DNA of 64,000 bases from JAJCZZ01 sp964569085 (GTDB taxonomy: Bacteria > Gemmatimonadota > Gemmatimonadetes > Longimicrobiales > Gaopeijiaceae): positions 1 through 64,000 of the forward strand of contig CAZMTA010000004.1 in assembly GCA_964569085.1 (NCBI GenBank), written 5' to 3'. The notes beneath the pieces are model-generated. The model worked only from the letters and a program-made list of their open reading frames with translations, was not told the origin of the DNA and did no database searches. Below, piece after piece: positions 28,476 to 36,825 of the stretch. The translations under genes were made by a program, and so were the position numbers. Every line of letters starts with the position of its first letter. The stretch's first letter is position 1.

Positions 28476-29957
28476 ATGAGGATCGAGACAACGAGGGTCG
28501 CTCTCCTCTCCCTCCTCACCCTGGCCCTGGCCTCCTCGGCCTGCGTCGACGAGAAGATCGTCTACCAGGAGCGCGAGCTCTTCGAGGAAGTCCCGACGGC
28601 GGCCGCCGAGTTCATCGGGTACACCGATGCCGAGGCCAAGCTGACCGTCTGTGGCAACTGCCACATCGGGCCCCAGGGAGAATGGGAGGAGACGGCTCAC
28701 GCGGACGCCTGGAACGGGCTTCAGGACAGCGGCCACGCCCAGGACTACTGCGAGGGCTGTCACACGGTGAACGGCCTCGGAAACGAAGCCGAGGGCGGCG
28801 GCTGGACGGCCACCGCGGACGAGCGCTACCTGGACGTGCAGTGCGAGTCCTGCCACGGACCGGGCCTGGCCCACGTGGAGAACCCGTCCGACGCCACCAT
28901 CCCCTTCGCCTACATGACCGTGGGCGTGGACAACACCCAGGGCTGCGGCGAGTGCCACCAGGGCACCCACCATCCCTTCGTGGAGCAGTGGGAGACCTCG
29001 GGGCACGGCCAGCTCAACGCGTATCCCGCCGGGCGTGACGGCTGCAACGCCTGCCACTCCGGCAACGGCGCGCTGGCGGCCTGGGGCGTGAACACGACGT
29101 ACGCCGAGGAGGGGGAGACCTTCCCCATCACCTGCGCGACGTGCCACGACCCCCACGCGCACCAGAACGAGGGGCAGCTCCGCTTCCCCATCGGCGGGGT
29201 GGCCATCGAGGACAACCTGTGCTCGCAGTGCCACAACCGGCGCAGCGTCCCGGATCCCAACTCCTCCCACGGGCTGCACCCGCACTCTCCGGAGACGGGC
29301 CTCCTCATGGGCGACGTGGGTTGGTTCCCTCCGGGGCTGAGCATCGACCGGGGGCAGATCATCACCTCGCACGGCTCGGAGAACAACGAGCGCCTGTGCG
29401 CGACCTGCCACGTGAACTCGGAGACCATCACCGACGCCGAGACGGGTGACTTCGTCCTGGAGTCGGTGGGCCACGGCTTCAACGCCATCCCCTGCCTTGC
29501 CGAGGACGGCACGCCCACCACGGAGGACTGCGGCCTCTCGCTCGAGGAGCGTTCCTTCTCCGGCTGCACGGCCTCCGGGTGCCACACCAGCGCCACCGGT
29601 GCCTTCTCCGCCCTGACCGCGGCCTCGTCGCGCCTCGAGTTCCTCAACGAGGAGCTGCACGACCTGCTGGTTCAGGTGGACGCGAACCTCGACGGCTCGG
29701 GCGGCGAGATCGACGCCGCGGACGGCAGGTTCACCGTGGCCGAGGGCGCCTTCTTCAACATGGAGGTGGCCGAGTTCGGTGGGACGGGCCGGCCCAGCCC
29801 GCTGCTGGCCTACGCCAGCGCGGCGGCGCACAACCCGTTCCTGACGGAGCAGCTCCTCATCGCAAGCATCCGCGCGGTGGAGAAGGAGTACGGGCTCGCG
29901 GCGGCGGCAGCACCGGCCGACCTGGTCCCGCTCTACTCCTCGACCGACGGCTTCTGA
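28476..29957 (+). CDS. Nine-haem c-type cytochrome lipoprotein
   Basis: Exported protein of 493 residues. The signal ends in the lipobox ASSAC, so it is lipidated and may sit in the outer membrane. Eight CXXCH haem motifs (CGNCH, CEGCH, CESCH, CGECH, CNACH, CATCH, CSQCH, CATCH) are followed by one CX4CH (CTASGCH). The last 130 residues have no haem motif and look helical. The ATG at 28476 follows GGAG with 7-bp spacing. It opens the cytochrome cluster and could be the terminal or surface component. The family resembles cytochrome c554/OmcA-like multihaem proteins; the exact subfamily is not clear. Confidence 0.82.
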   Translation: MRIETTRVALLSLLTLALASSACVDEKIVYQERELFEEVPTAAAEFIGYTDAEAKLTVCGNCHIGPQGEWEETAHADAWNGLQDSGHAQDYCEGCHTVNGLGNEAEGGGWTATADERYLDVQCESCHGPGLAHVENPSDATIPFAYMTVGVDNTQGCGECHQGTHHPFVEQWETSGHGQLNAYPAGRDGCNACHSGNGALAAWGVNTTYAEEGETFPITCATCHDPHAHQNEGQLRFPIGGVAIEDNLCSQCHNRRSVPDPNSSHGLHPHSPETGLLMGDVGWFPPGLSIDRGQIITSHGSENNERLCATCHVNSETITDAETGDFVLESVGHGFNAIPCLAEDGTPTTEDCGLSLEERSFSGCTASGCHTSATGAFSALTAASSRLEFLNEELHDLLVQVDANLDGSGGEIDAADGRFTVAEGAFFNMEVAEFGGTGRPSPLLAYASAAAHNPFLTEQLLIASIRAVEKEYGLAAAAAPADLVPLYSSTDGF

Positions 29958-30139
29958 TCCTCTGCAGGGTGCTCCCAGCGAGCACGTGAGCGACCTCGGG
30001 GCGGCCGTCCGGCGAACCAGCCGGGCGGCCGTTCCCGTACCCGGGCGGAACGAGATCCGGGCCGCCGCCCGGGGCACCGACCCGGATGTCAGGGATTTCC
30101 CGACTCCCGACCGACTCCCCGTGGCCCGATGATTCGACC

Positions 30140-31885
30140 ATGACGGATTCCTCCGACAGGCTCTCCGACCGCATCTCCCGCTGGATCGGCGGGCTTCCCG
30201 TGGTGGCCCTCCTGGGCATCGGCGCGCTCGTCGTGGCCGGGGTGGTGGGCGGGGGCTACTACGCCTACGAGACGTACGACTACGTCCAGCACGACAACGA
30301 CTTCTGCCTGTCGTGCCACCTCATGGTGGATCCGTACGAGCAGTTCGCCGAGAGCGCGCACCGGGGTCTGGGCTGCAAGGCGTGCCACCAGCCGACCCTC
30401 GTGGCGCGCAGCACGATGGCCATCACCCAGGTCCTGGAGAACCCCGAGGAGCTGGGGGTCCACGCCGAGGTCCCCAACCGCGTGTGCGCGGACTGCCACA
30501 TCGAAGGGGATCCCGAGAAGTGGGCGCTGGTGGCCAACACCGCGGGCCACCGGGTGCACCTGGAGTCGACCGACCCGGAGCTGGACGGGCTCCAGTGCGT
30601 GGAGTGCCACTCCACGTCGGTCCACGAGTTCGCCGCCACGGACCGCACGTGCGCCCAGTCCGGGTGCCATACGGACAACAAGATCATGCTGGGGGACATG
30701 GCGGACCTCACCATCCACTGCGCGGCCTGCCATACCTTCACCGCGCCCGTGGACGAGGAGGGCGACCAGGCCTCGGCGCTGGCGGCCATGGCTCCCGCCC
30801 AGGGCGAGTGCCTGAGCTGCCACGCCATGCGGACGCTGGTGGACCTGCCCGACCCCGATCCCCACGAGGGGGCGTGCGCGGCGTGCCACAACCCCCACAC
30901 CCAGGAGGTCCCCGAGGACGCGGTGGAGTCCTGCGCGACCGCCGGGTGCCACACCCAGGCCGACACCCTCACGCCGCTGCATCGGGGGATGGGCGCGGGG
31001 GTGCTGGAGGACTGCGCGGCCTGCCACCAGGCCCACGACTTCGAGGTGGACGCGGCCAACTGTCTGTCCTGCCACCAGGACATCTACGAGACCGACGCCT
31101 TCCAGGTCGTGGCCGGGGCGAGTCCGGGCGGGACCGACCCCGCCGCGCTCTCCGACGACCCGTTCGCGGAGCTGCGCGGGGGCGTCCTCCACCCCGCCGG
31201 ATGGGGCATGGCCGACGCGATCGGCTCGGCCCGCCGCCCGTCCGGGGCCCGCGCCCCGGAGCCGGCTCCGACCGCCCAGGAGGCGGTCGTCTTCCGCCAC
31301 GACCAGCACCGGGACGTGGACTGCGCCAGCTGCCACTCCACCGAGGAGGAGCACGGCGCCGTGACCGTCACCGGGATCGCCGACTGCCGGGGCTGCCACC
31401 ACACCGAGCCCGAGCGCCTTCCGTGCGCCCAGTGCCACGCCGAGGGCGCCCAGGCGGCCGGCCCGTACACCGCGACCCGCACCCTGGCCCTCTCGGTGGG
31501 CGACCGCCCCGGTCGGGCGCTTCCCTTCGATCACGACGACCACACCGAGCGCACCTGCGACGAGTGCCACACCGAGGGGCTCGCGCTGGACGCCGCGGCC
31601 GTGGACTGCACGTCGTGCCACCAGGAGCACCACGCGCTGGAGAACGACTGCGCCTCGTGCCACGTGGAGGCCCCGGCGAGCGAGCATCCCCGGGAGGAGG
31701 TGCACCGGACCTGCTCCGGCTCCGGATGCCACACCGACGCGCCCTTCGCGGAGGTGCCACGCACCCGGACCGGCTGCCTGGTCTGCCATCAGGAGCTGGT
31801 GGAGCACCGGGTGGGCCAGAGCTGCGCCGAGTGCCACGCCCTGGGAGAGACCCCGGCCCGGAGTGGCGCGGGGGCCGACCGATGA
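30140..31885 (+). CDS. Membrane-anchored 20-haem cytochrome c with NapC-like start
   Basis: Protein of 581 residues. One N-terminal transmembrane helix (about 20-43) with no cleavage site is followed by FCLSCH and AHRGLGCKACH, a NapC/NirT-like beginning that usually takes electrons from quinol. In total 17 CXXCH and 3 CX4CH (CAQSGCH, CATAGCH, CSGSGCH) motifs give 20 predicted haems. A haem-free Pro/Ala-rich linker (about 335-385) splits the protein into an 11-haem and a 9-haem part. The stop overlaps the porin ATG. It likely carries electrons from the quinone pool deep into the periplasm. Confidence 0.85.
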   Translation: MTDSSDRLSDRISRWIGGLPVVALLGIGALVVAGVVGGGYYAYETYDYVQHDNDFCLSCHLMVDPYEQFAESAHRGLGCKACHQPTLVARSTMAITQVLENPEELGVHAEVPNRVCADCHIEGDPEKWALVANTAGHRVHLESTDPELDGLQCVECHSTSVHEFAATDRTCAQSGCHTDNKIMLGDMADLTIHCAACHTFTAPVDEEGDQASALAAMAPAQGECLSCHAMRTLVDLPDPDPHEGACAACHNPHTQEVPEDAVESCATAGCHTQADTLTPLHRGMGAGVLEDCAACHQAHDFEVDAANCLSCHQDIYETDAFQVVAGASPGGTDPAALSDDPFAELRGGVLHPAGWGMADAIGSARRPSGARAPEPAPTAQEAVVFRHDQHRDVDCASCHSTEEEHGAVTVTGIADCRGCHHTEPERLPCAQCHAEGAQAAGPYTATRTLALSVGDRPGRALPFDHDDHTERTCDECHTEGLALDAAAVDCTSCHQEHHALENDCASCHVEAPASEHPREEVHRTCSGSGCHTDAPFAEVPRTRTGCLVCHQELVEHRVGQSCAECHALGETPARSGAGADR

Positions 31886-33354
31886 GCCCCCGAACGGGGC
31901 GGGCCGCCGCGGCCTGGGCGGTCCTCCTGGCCCTGGCCGCGGTCCTGCCGTCGGCCTCGGCGGCCCAGGGCGTGCGAGGATGGGTCGGCACCACGGTCCA
32001 GGGGGTCGAGCTCCGCCCCCTCGGCCGGGACACGATCCCGCTGACCCAGGTCGAGGAGGTGGACGGACGCTTCTTCTTCCAGGGCCGAGAGGTGGTGTGC
32101 GAAGGCGGCGGACGGTGCGTCCGCTACGTCGCCGCCCCCGAGGAGACCAGCGTCTCCGCCACCCAGGACGTCAGCCTCACCGCATGGGGGTTCGGCGTCC
32201 AGGGCCTCAGCTTCACGACGTACCTGCGGGGTCGGAGCCGCATGGGAAGCGACCTGGTGTGGCCCCGCTCCGACGACGACTTCGACGTGCTCCTGGGCTA
32301 CGGCCAGTGGGTCCGGGACGTCTGGCGGGTGCGCGTGGGACGCCAGGAGATCCGCTCGGGCCTCGGCTTCCCGGCCTTCGACGGCGGGAGCGTGGCCGTG
32401 ACGCTGGGGCCGGTCCGCCTCGAAGGATACGGCGGGCGGTCCCTGGCCCGGGGCCTCCGGGAGCCCGCCCGGGACATCCTCCGGGGCCTCGAGGACTTCG
32501 TGCCCGACGAGAGCGTCTACCTCGTCGGCGGCTCGGCCCGGGGCCGGCTGGCCGGGGTGGACCTCACCGGCCGGTACCAGCGGGAGATCCTGGCGGACCG
32601 TTCCGGGCTCGAGTCGGAGCGGGCCTCCCTCGACCTCGCGGGGACCTTCCCGGGCGTCCGTGTGCGGGGGGCGCTGGACTACGACCTGGCCTTCGAGCGG
32701 GTGGGGAAGAGCCACCTGACGCTGGCCGTGCCGCTCCGGGACGGCCGGTGGATGGTGGAAGCGACGGCCCGGCGCTACGTGCCGTACTTCTCGCTGTCCA
32801 CGATCTGGGGCTACTTCGACCCCGTGGCCTACGACGAGGGGACGCTCCGGGTGGGCTGGTCCCCCGACACCGTGCTGGGGATCTGGCTCACCGGTGGCTA
32901 CCGGACCTACGGGGACACCGAGACGGCCGTGATCCTCGAGCCGCTCACCGACGACGGCTGGCGGGCGGACGCCGGGGTGCGCTGGACCCCGGCGCCCGCG
33001 TGGAGCGTCCAGGGGGACTACGAGCTCGAGTGGGGTCCGGGCGGCTACCTGAGCGCCGGAGACCTGGCCCTGCGCTGGACCCCGTCCGAGCGGGCGTCGG
33101 TGGGGCTGAGCGGGACCACCTTCCAGAAGATCGAGCAGTTCCGCCTCGGAGACGGGCGGGCGTGGGGCGGCGGCCTCGACGCCCGTTTCGGCCTCGGGGA
33201 CCGGACCGACCTCTCCGGAGGCTTCATGATCCTGCGGCAGGAGACCCGGGACGGCGCGGTGGACGCGCCCTGGAACCAGAGCCGGGGCTGGGCGGCCCTG
33301 CGCATCCGGGTGGGTGACGACCCCGCCCTGGCGGCGCGGAGGGACGAGCCGTGA
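31882..33354 (+). CDS. Predicted outer-membrane beta-barrel partner of the multihaem cytochromes
   Basis: Protein of 490 residues with a Sec signal (1-28, ending SASAAQ). After about 60 residues it consists of alternating amphipathic segments (FTTYLRGRSRMG, DVWRVRVGRQEIRSGLG, ARGRLAGVDLTGRYQREIL, AWSVQGDYELEWGPGGYL), as in a porin-type barrel. Two Cys (CEGGGRC) lie in the N-terminal region. Start and stop overlap the genes on both sides, which encode 20-haem and 16-haem cytochromes. This is the arrangement of porin-cytochrome conduits such as MtrAB or PioAB, although this barrel is shorter than MtrB. No named family is recognised. Confidence 0.75.
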   Translation: MSPRTGRAAAAWAVLLALAAVLPSASAAQGVRGWVGTTVQGVELRPLGRDTIPLTQVEEVDGRFFFQGREVVCEGGGRCVRYVAAPEETSVSATQDVSLTAWGFGVQGLSFTTYLRGRSRMGSDLVWPRSDDDFDVLLGYGQWVRDVWRVRVGRQEIRSGLGFPAFDGGSVAVTLGPVRLEGYGGRSLARGLREPARDILRGLEDFVPDESVYLVGGSARGRLAGVDLTGRYQREILADRSGLESERASLDLAGTFPGVRVRGALDYDLAFERVGKSHLTLAVPLRDGRWMVEATARRYVPYFSLSTIWGYFDPVAYDEGTLRVGWSPDTVLGIWLTGGYRTYGDTETAVILEPLTDDGWRADAGVRWTPAPAWSVQGDYELEWGPGGYLSAGDLALRWTPSERASVGLSGTTFQKIEQFRLGDGRAWGGGLDARFGLGDRTDLSGGFMILRQETRDGAVDAPWNQSRGWAALRIRVGDDPALAARRDEP

Positions 33355-34784
33355 GCGCGCCCGGGAGCCTGCGCCGGGCCCTTGCCGTCGCGGTGGCCGC
33401 CGTGGCCCTGGTGGGCGTGGCGCTGACCGCCTCCGCGCTCCAGGAGGAGCCCTTCACCCACGAGGCCCACCAGGGGCTCTTCCCGGTGTGCACCGGATGC
33501 CACGCCGGCGTCCCCACGGGCGAGGTCGCCCAGGTCTATCCCGACGTGGAGCTGTGCGCCCGCTGCCACGACGGCGTGGATCAGGAGGAGGTGGCCTGGA
33601 CGCCGCCGGAGGACGAGGCGGACAACCTGACCTTCGTCCACCCCGACCACGCCGCCGCGCTGGAGGCGGAGGGCGAGGACGCCCTCGCCTGCGAGACGTG
33701 CCACACCGAGCCCGGCTCCGACCGGATGTTGGTGGACGAGCGGGTGGAGGAGGAGGGGTGCTTCTCCTGCCACGCCCACGAGGCCCGGGCCCACTTCGAG
33801 GACGCGGAGTGCACCACGTGCCACGTGCCCCTGGCGCGGAGCGGGCTCGGTCGAGACGCCGTGGCCGACCTCCCGATCCCCGAGGGACACGAGGCTTCGG
33901 GCTTCGTGCTCGAAGCGCACGGCGAGGCCGCCGAGGCCTCCACCGCCACCTGCGCGACCTGCCACACCCGGGACCGCTGCGCGGCCTGCCACGTGGACGC
34001 GGACCGGCCCGCCATCGCCGCGCTCGACCCGGCGCCGGCGGGCATGGACCTGCCCCCCATGGCCGCCCACTACCCGGTTCCCGACAGCCACGGCGACGAG
34101 GCCTGGCTCGCGGCCCACGGCGTCCAGGCCTCCGCGGGCGAGTGCAGCACCTGCCACGCCGTGGAGGACTGCACGGTGTGCCACCAGCAGCCGGTGCCCG
34201 ATCTCGTGGCCGCGCTCCCCAGCCGGGACGCGGTTCCGGCTCCCGGCGTGGTGGTGGAGCGCCGGGCCCCCGAGAGCCACGGCTCCCTCTTCTTCGAGGA
34301 GGCCCACGGCACGCTGGCGGCGGCCGAGAGCGAGTCGTGCGCCACTTGCCACGCCGAGTCCTACTGCGTGTCGTGCCACGAGGCCGCCACGCAGGGAGGC
34401 TACCATCCCCCGGACTTCGTATCGCGGCACAGCGCCGTGGCGTGGGGCCAGGACCAGGAGTGCGCCACCTGCCACAACGCGGTTGTCTTCTGTCGGAGCT
34501 GCCACGAGGAGAGCGGCCTGGGGAGCCGGGGACGCCTCGGCCCGGGCTTCCACGACGCGGAGCCGGTCTGGCTCCTGCGCCACGGTCAGGCGGCCCGGCA
34601 GAACCTGGAAGGGTGCGTCTCCTGCCACGAGCAGCGCGAGTGCATGCAGTGCCACAGCACGCTGGGCTCCTTCCAGATCAGCCCCCACGCCCGGGACTTC
34701 GACGCCGAGGAGGCATGGGCCCGGAATCCCCGGACCTGCCTGGCGTGCCACGTCCGGAACCCCGTCCAAGGAGGCGCGCCATGA
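33351..34784 (+). CDS. Sixteen-haem periplasmic cytochrome c
   Basis: Exported protein of 477 residues starting with GTG. The signal peptide is about 1-29. Sixteen CXXCH motifs are present. Ten form five close pairs with 4 or 5 residues between motifs, such as CATCHTRDRCAACH and CVSCHEQRECMQCH. THEAHQGLFPVC at the mature N terminus supplies a distal His. The gene overlaps the porin stop and the TPR lipoprotein start. By analogy with MtrA, it may enter the barrel and connect periplasmic donors to the cell surface. Confidence 0.83.
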   Translation: MSAPGSLRRALAVAVAAVALVGVALTASALQEEPFTHEAHQGLFPVCTGCHAGVPTGEVAQVYPDVELCARCHDGVDQEEVAWTPPEDEADNLTFVHPDHAAALEAEGEDALACETCHTEPGSDRMLVDERVEEEGCFSCHAHEARAHFEDAECTTCHVPLARSGLGRDAVADLPIPEGHEASGFVLEAHGEAAEASTATCATCHTRDRCAACHVDADRPAIAALDPAPAGMDLPPMAAHYPVPDSHGDEAWLAAHGVQASAGECSTCHAVEDCTVCHQQPVPDLVAALPSRDAVPAPGVVVERRAPESHGSLFFEEAHGTLAAAESESCATCHAESYCVSCHEAATQGGYHPPDFVSRHSAVAWGQDQECATCHNAVVFCRSCHEESGLGSRGRLGPGFHDAEPVWLLRHGQAARQNLEGCVSCHEQRECMQCHSTLGSFQISPHARDFDAEEAWARNPRTCLACHVRNPVQGGAP

Positions 34785-35158
34785 CCGCGCGACGCTGGAT
34801 CCCCGTGCTCCTCCTGCCCCTGACGCTGGCCGCGTGCGAGCGCTCCGACGACCAGCGCACCGACACCCTGGACGTCGAAGCCGCCCGCCAGGCGCGGGAG
34901 AGCCTCCCGGCCGGGCTGGTGGCCCAGCTCGACAGCGGGAGCGCGGCCTTCCGCGCCGAGGACTACGACCGGGCCATGGGCCACTACCGGGCCGTCACCG
35001 AGATGGATGCGGAGCTGGCCGCGGGGTGGTTCGGCATCTACATGGTCCATCGCGCCCGGGGCCAGGCCGACTCGGCCACCGCGGCGCTCGAGCGGGCCCG
35101 GGAGCTGGCGCCCCGGGCCAGCATCCTCCGTGCCCCCGAAGGAGATACGGTGCCGTGA
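34781..35158 (+). CDS. Small TPR-like lipoprotein
   Basis: Protein of 125 residues with lipobox LAAC (C19). The mature part has paired helices (SAAFRAEDYDRAMGHYRAVTEMDAELAAGWFGIYMVHRARGQADSATAALERARELAP), about one and a half tetratricopeptide repeats. It overlaps the 16-haem gene (ATGA) and the next cytochrome gene (GTGA). It may be a scaffold for assembly of the electron conduit. Confidence 0.75.
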   Translation: MTARRWIPVLLLPLTLAACERSDDQRTDTLDVEAARQARESLPAGLVAQLDSGSAAFRAEDYDRAMGHYRAVTEMDAELAAGWFGIYMVHRARGQADSATAALERARELAPRASILRAPEGDTVP

Positions 35159-35634
35159 GCCCCACGAGCCCGAAGCGCGCGCTGCGGACCCTTTGTCTCC
35201 TCCTCCTGGTGGGCGCCGCGGGGGCGTGCGAGAAGCACGAGTTCGAGCCGCCGGACCGGGAGGCACAGGTGGAGGAGGCGGCGCGGCGGTACGGCCAGGC
35301 CGGCTTCGACACCGTGACCTGGGCGTCGGACAGCGCCCGGGCCTTCGACGGGAACGCGGTCTACGCCGCCAGCTGCCGCCGGTGCCACGGCACCCTCGGT
35401 CGCGGCGATACGGAGCTGGCCGCCGAGCGGGGCTTGGACGTGCCGTCCCTGGTCGAGCCGGACTGGCCGTACGCGGCTTCGGTGGACTCGCTCCGCCGCC
35501 GCATCTTCTCCGGGCACCCCGAGGGGATGCCCACCTTCGGCATCGCCCGCCTCAGCCCCCGGGAGATCGACGGGGTGGCGTTCTACATCCTCGAGGGCCT
35601 CCGGCCCGACGTCCTGGGACCCGACGGCGGCTGA
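35155..35634 (+). CDS. Mono-haem cytochrome c lipoprotein
   Basis: Protein of 159 residues with GTG start and lipobox AGAC. It has a single class I-type cytochrome domain: GNAVYAASCRRCHGTLGRGD with haem motif CRRCH, GHPEGMPTFG with the likely Met ligand, and the closing helix IDGVAFYILEGL. It is the last plus-strand gene of the cytochrome operon and may shuttle electrons to or from the multihaem proteins. Confidence 0.86.
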   Translation: MSPTSPKRALRTLCLLLLVGAAGACEKHEFEPPDREAQVEEAARRYGQAGFDTVTWASDSARAFDGNAVYAASCRRCHGTLGRGDTELAAERGLDVPSLVEPDWPYAASVDSLRRRIFSGHPEGMPTFGIARLSPREIDGVAFYILEGLRPDVLGPDGG

Positions 35635-35688
35635 CCCGGTGGCCGGCCCCGGCGTCCCCTCCGCCGGTGCCGGACCCCGGACGGATCC

Positions 35689-36456
35689 TCAGGGTGCGTC
35701 GCCGGCTCCGCGCCATGCGGGGGTGCTCAGAACGCCGTCCTGGAAGGTGCCCAGGTAGGCCACCAGGTCCCAGATCTCCCCGTCGTCCAGGACGATCCCC
35801 CACGCCGGCATCGTGGTGCCGTGCACCTGCCCGCCCTCCCGGACACGCCGGAAGAGGGCGTCCCAGTTCCGGGCGGCCACGAGGGTGTCTCCGGTGAAGT
35901 CGGCCGGGCCGGTGCCGGCGAGCTGGGCCGCGGCGGGCCCGTCTCCCCGTCCGGTCGTCCCGTGGCAGGGCGCGCAGCGGAAGCGGTAGGTGCGCTCGCC
36001 GGCCAGGGCGCTTCCCGGCACCTCCGGCGGGTAGGCCAGCGCGGGGACGAAGGCCAGAGCGGCGGCGAAGCGATCGGGCTTCAGGAGCGACGCCACGTAC
36101 TGCATGTGGGGGTGCTCCGGATCCGCCTCGTCCATGCCCACACGGAAGCGGCGGAGGAGGTCCTCCCCGGAGGCGGTGGAGTAGTCCCGGGTGTGGAAGG
36201 TCGGCGGGGCGGCCATGGCGCCGGAAGCGGTGGCCGGGCCGTCCCCCCTCCCGGCGGTCCCGTGGCACGTCCAGCACACGGTCTCGTAGAGGAGGCGGCC
36301 CTCCTCCTGGGTGGGGGTGAGGCCGAGCCGGGAGGTGGAGGCCGGGACGACGGTGGCCGCCGCCGCCTCGCCGGTGGTCGCGGACGTCGCCGGGATGGGG
36401 GGAGCGTCGCAGGCGACGAGGGCGGAGAGAAGGGCGATCGCGGCGAGCTTCCTCAT
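35689..36456 (-). CDS. Di-haem cytochrome c lipoprotein
   Basis: Protein of 255 residues with lipobox ALVAC. Two cytochrome c domains are present: CWTCHGTAGRGDGP with later Met residues (MDEADPEHPHMQYV), and CAPCHGTTGRGDGP followed by TTMPAWG and the helix IWDLVAYLGTF. It is convergent with the cytochrome operon. It could be an electron donor or acceptor for that system, or a c-type subunit of an oxidase. Confidence 0.84.
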   Translation of the reverse strand: MRKLAAIALLSALVACDAPPIPATSATTGEAAAATVVPASTSRLGLTPTQEEGRLLYETVCWTCHGTAGRGDGPATASGAMAAPPTFHTRDYSTASGEDLLRRFRVGMDEADPEHPHMQYVASLLKPDRFAAALAFVPALAYPPEVPGSALAGERTYRFRCAPCHGTTGRGDGPAAAQLAGTGPADFTGDTLVAARNWDALFRRVREGGQVHGTTMPAWGIVLDDGEIWDLVAYLGTFQDGVLSTPAWRGAGDAP

Positions 36457-36627
36457 GGTGGGCCTCCCGGACGGGTTCGAACGAGGCGTCCACCGGGCAG
36501 GGCCGCGGGCCGACCCCGGGGCGCCTCCCTGATCTTGCCGCCGGGGGTCCGTAGTTGTCTGTAGGGGTTCCGCCCGACGACCGTGTGGGGCAACGCCCCA
36601 CGCCCGCCCGGGCGGGGCGCGCTCGGG

Positions 36628-36655
36628 TTGACCCGACGCGCCAGTCGTTTAGCTT
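36628..36655 (+). promoter_or_regulatory. Promoter of tRNA-Lys
   Basis: A TTGACC -35 element at 36628-36633 and TAGCTT -10 element at 36650-36655 are separated by 16 bp. The expected transcript start lies about 27 bp before the tRNA. This is the best sigma70-type promoter seen in the window. Confidence 0.65.
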
Positions 36656-36688
36656 TCATGGCTCCCGAGGCGAGAGCTTCGGTGCCAC

Positions 36689-36761
<73 letters not shown>

Positions 36762-36779
36762 CTGGGAGGCAGGAACGAA

Positions 36780-36814
36780 GGGCCGCGCGACGTCGTGACG
36801 TCGCGCGGCCCTTT
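36780..36814 (+). terminator. Intrinsic terminator after tRNA-Lys
   Basis: A 14-bp perfect stem (36780-36793 with 36798-36811) encloses a 4-base loop (CGTG) and is followed by TTTCTCGTT. Flanking AA pairs with TT extend the stem. It lies 18 bp after the tRNA and 11 bp from the stop of the convergent kinase gene, so it may serve both strands. Confidence 0.85.
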
Positions 36815-36825
36815 CTCGTTCGTGG

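Noticed and set aside
36585..36601. Hairpin GTGGGGC-AAC-GCCCCAC as terminator upstream of the tRNA
   Set aside because: No T-run on either strand and no gene end nearby to serve.
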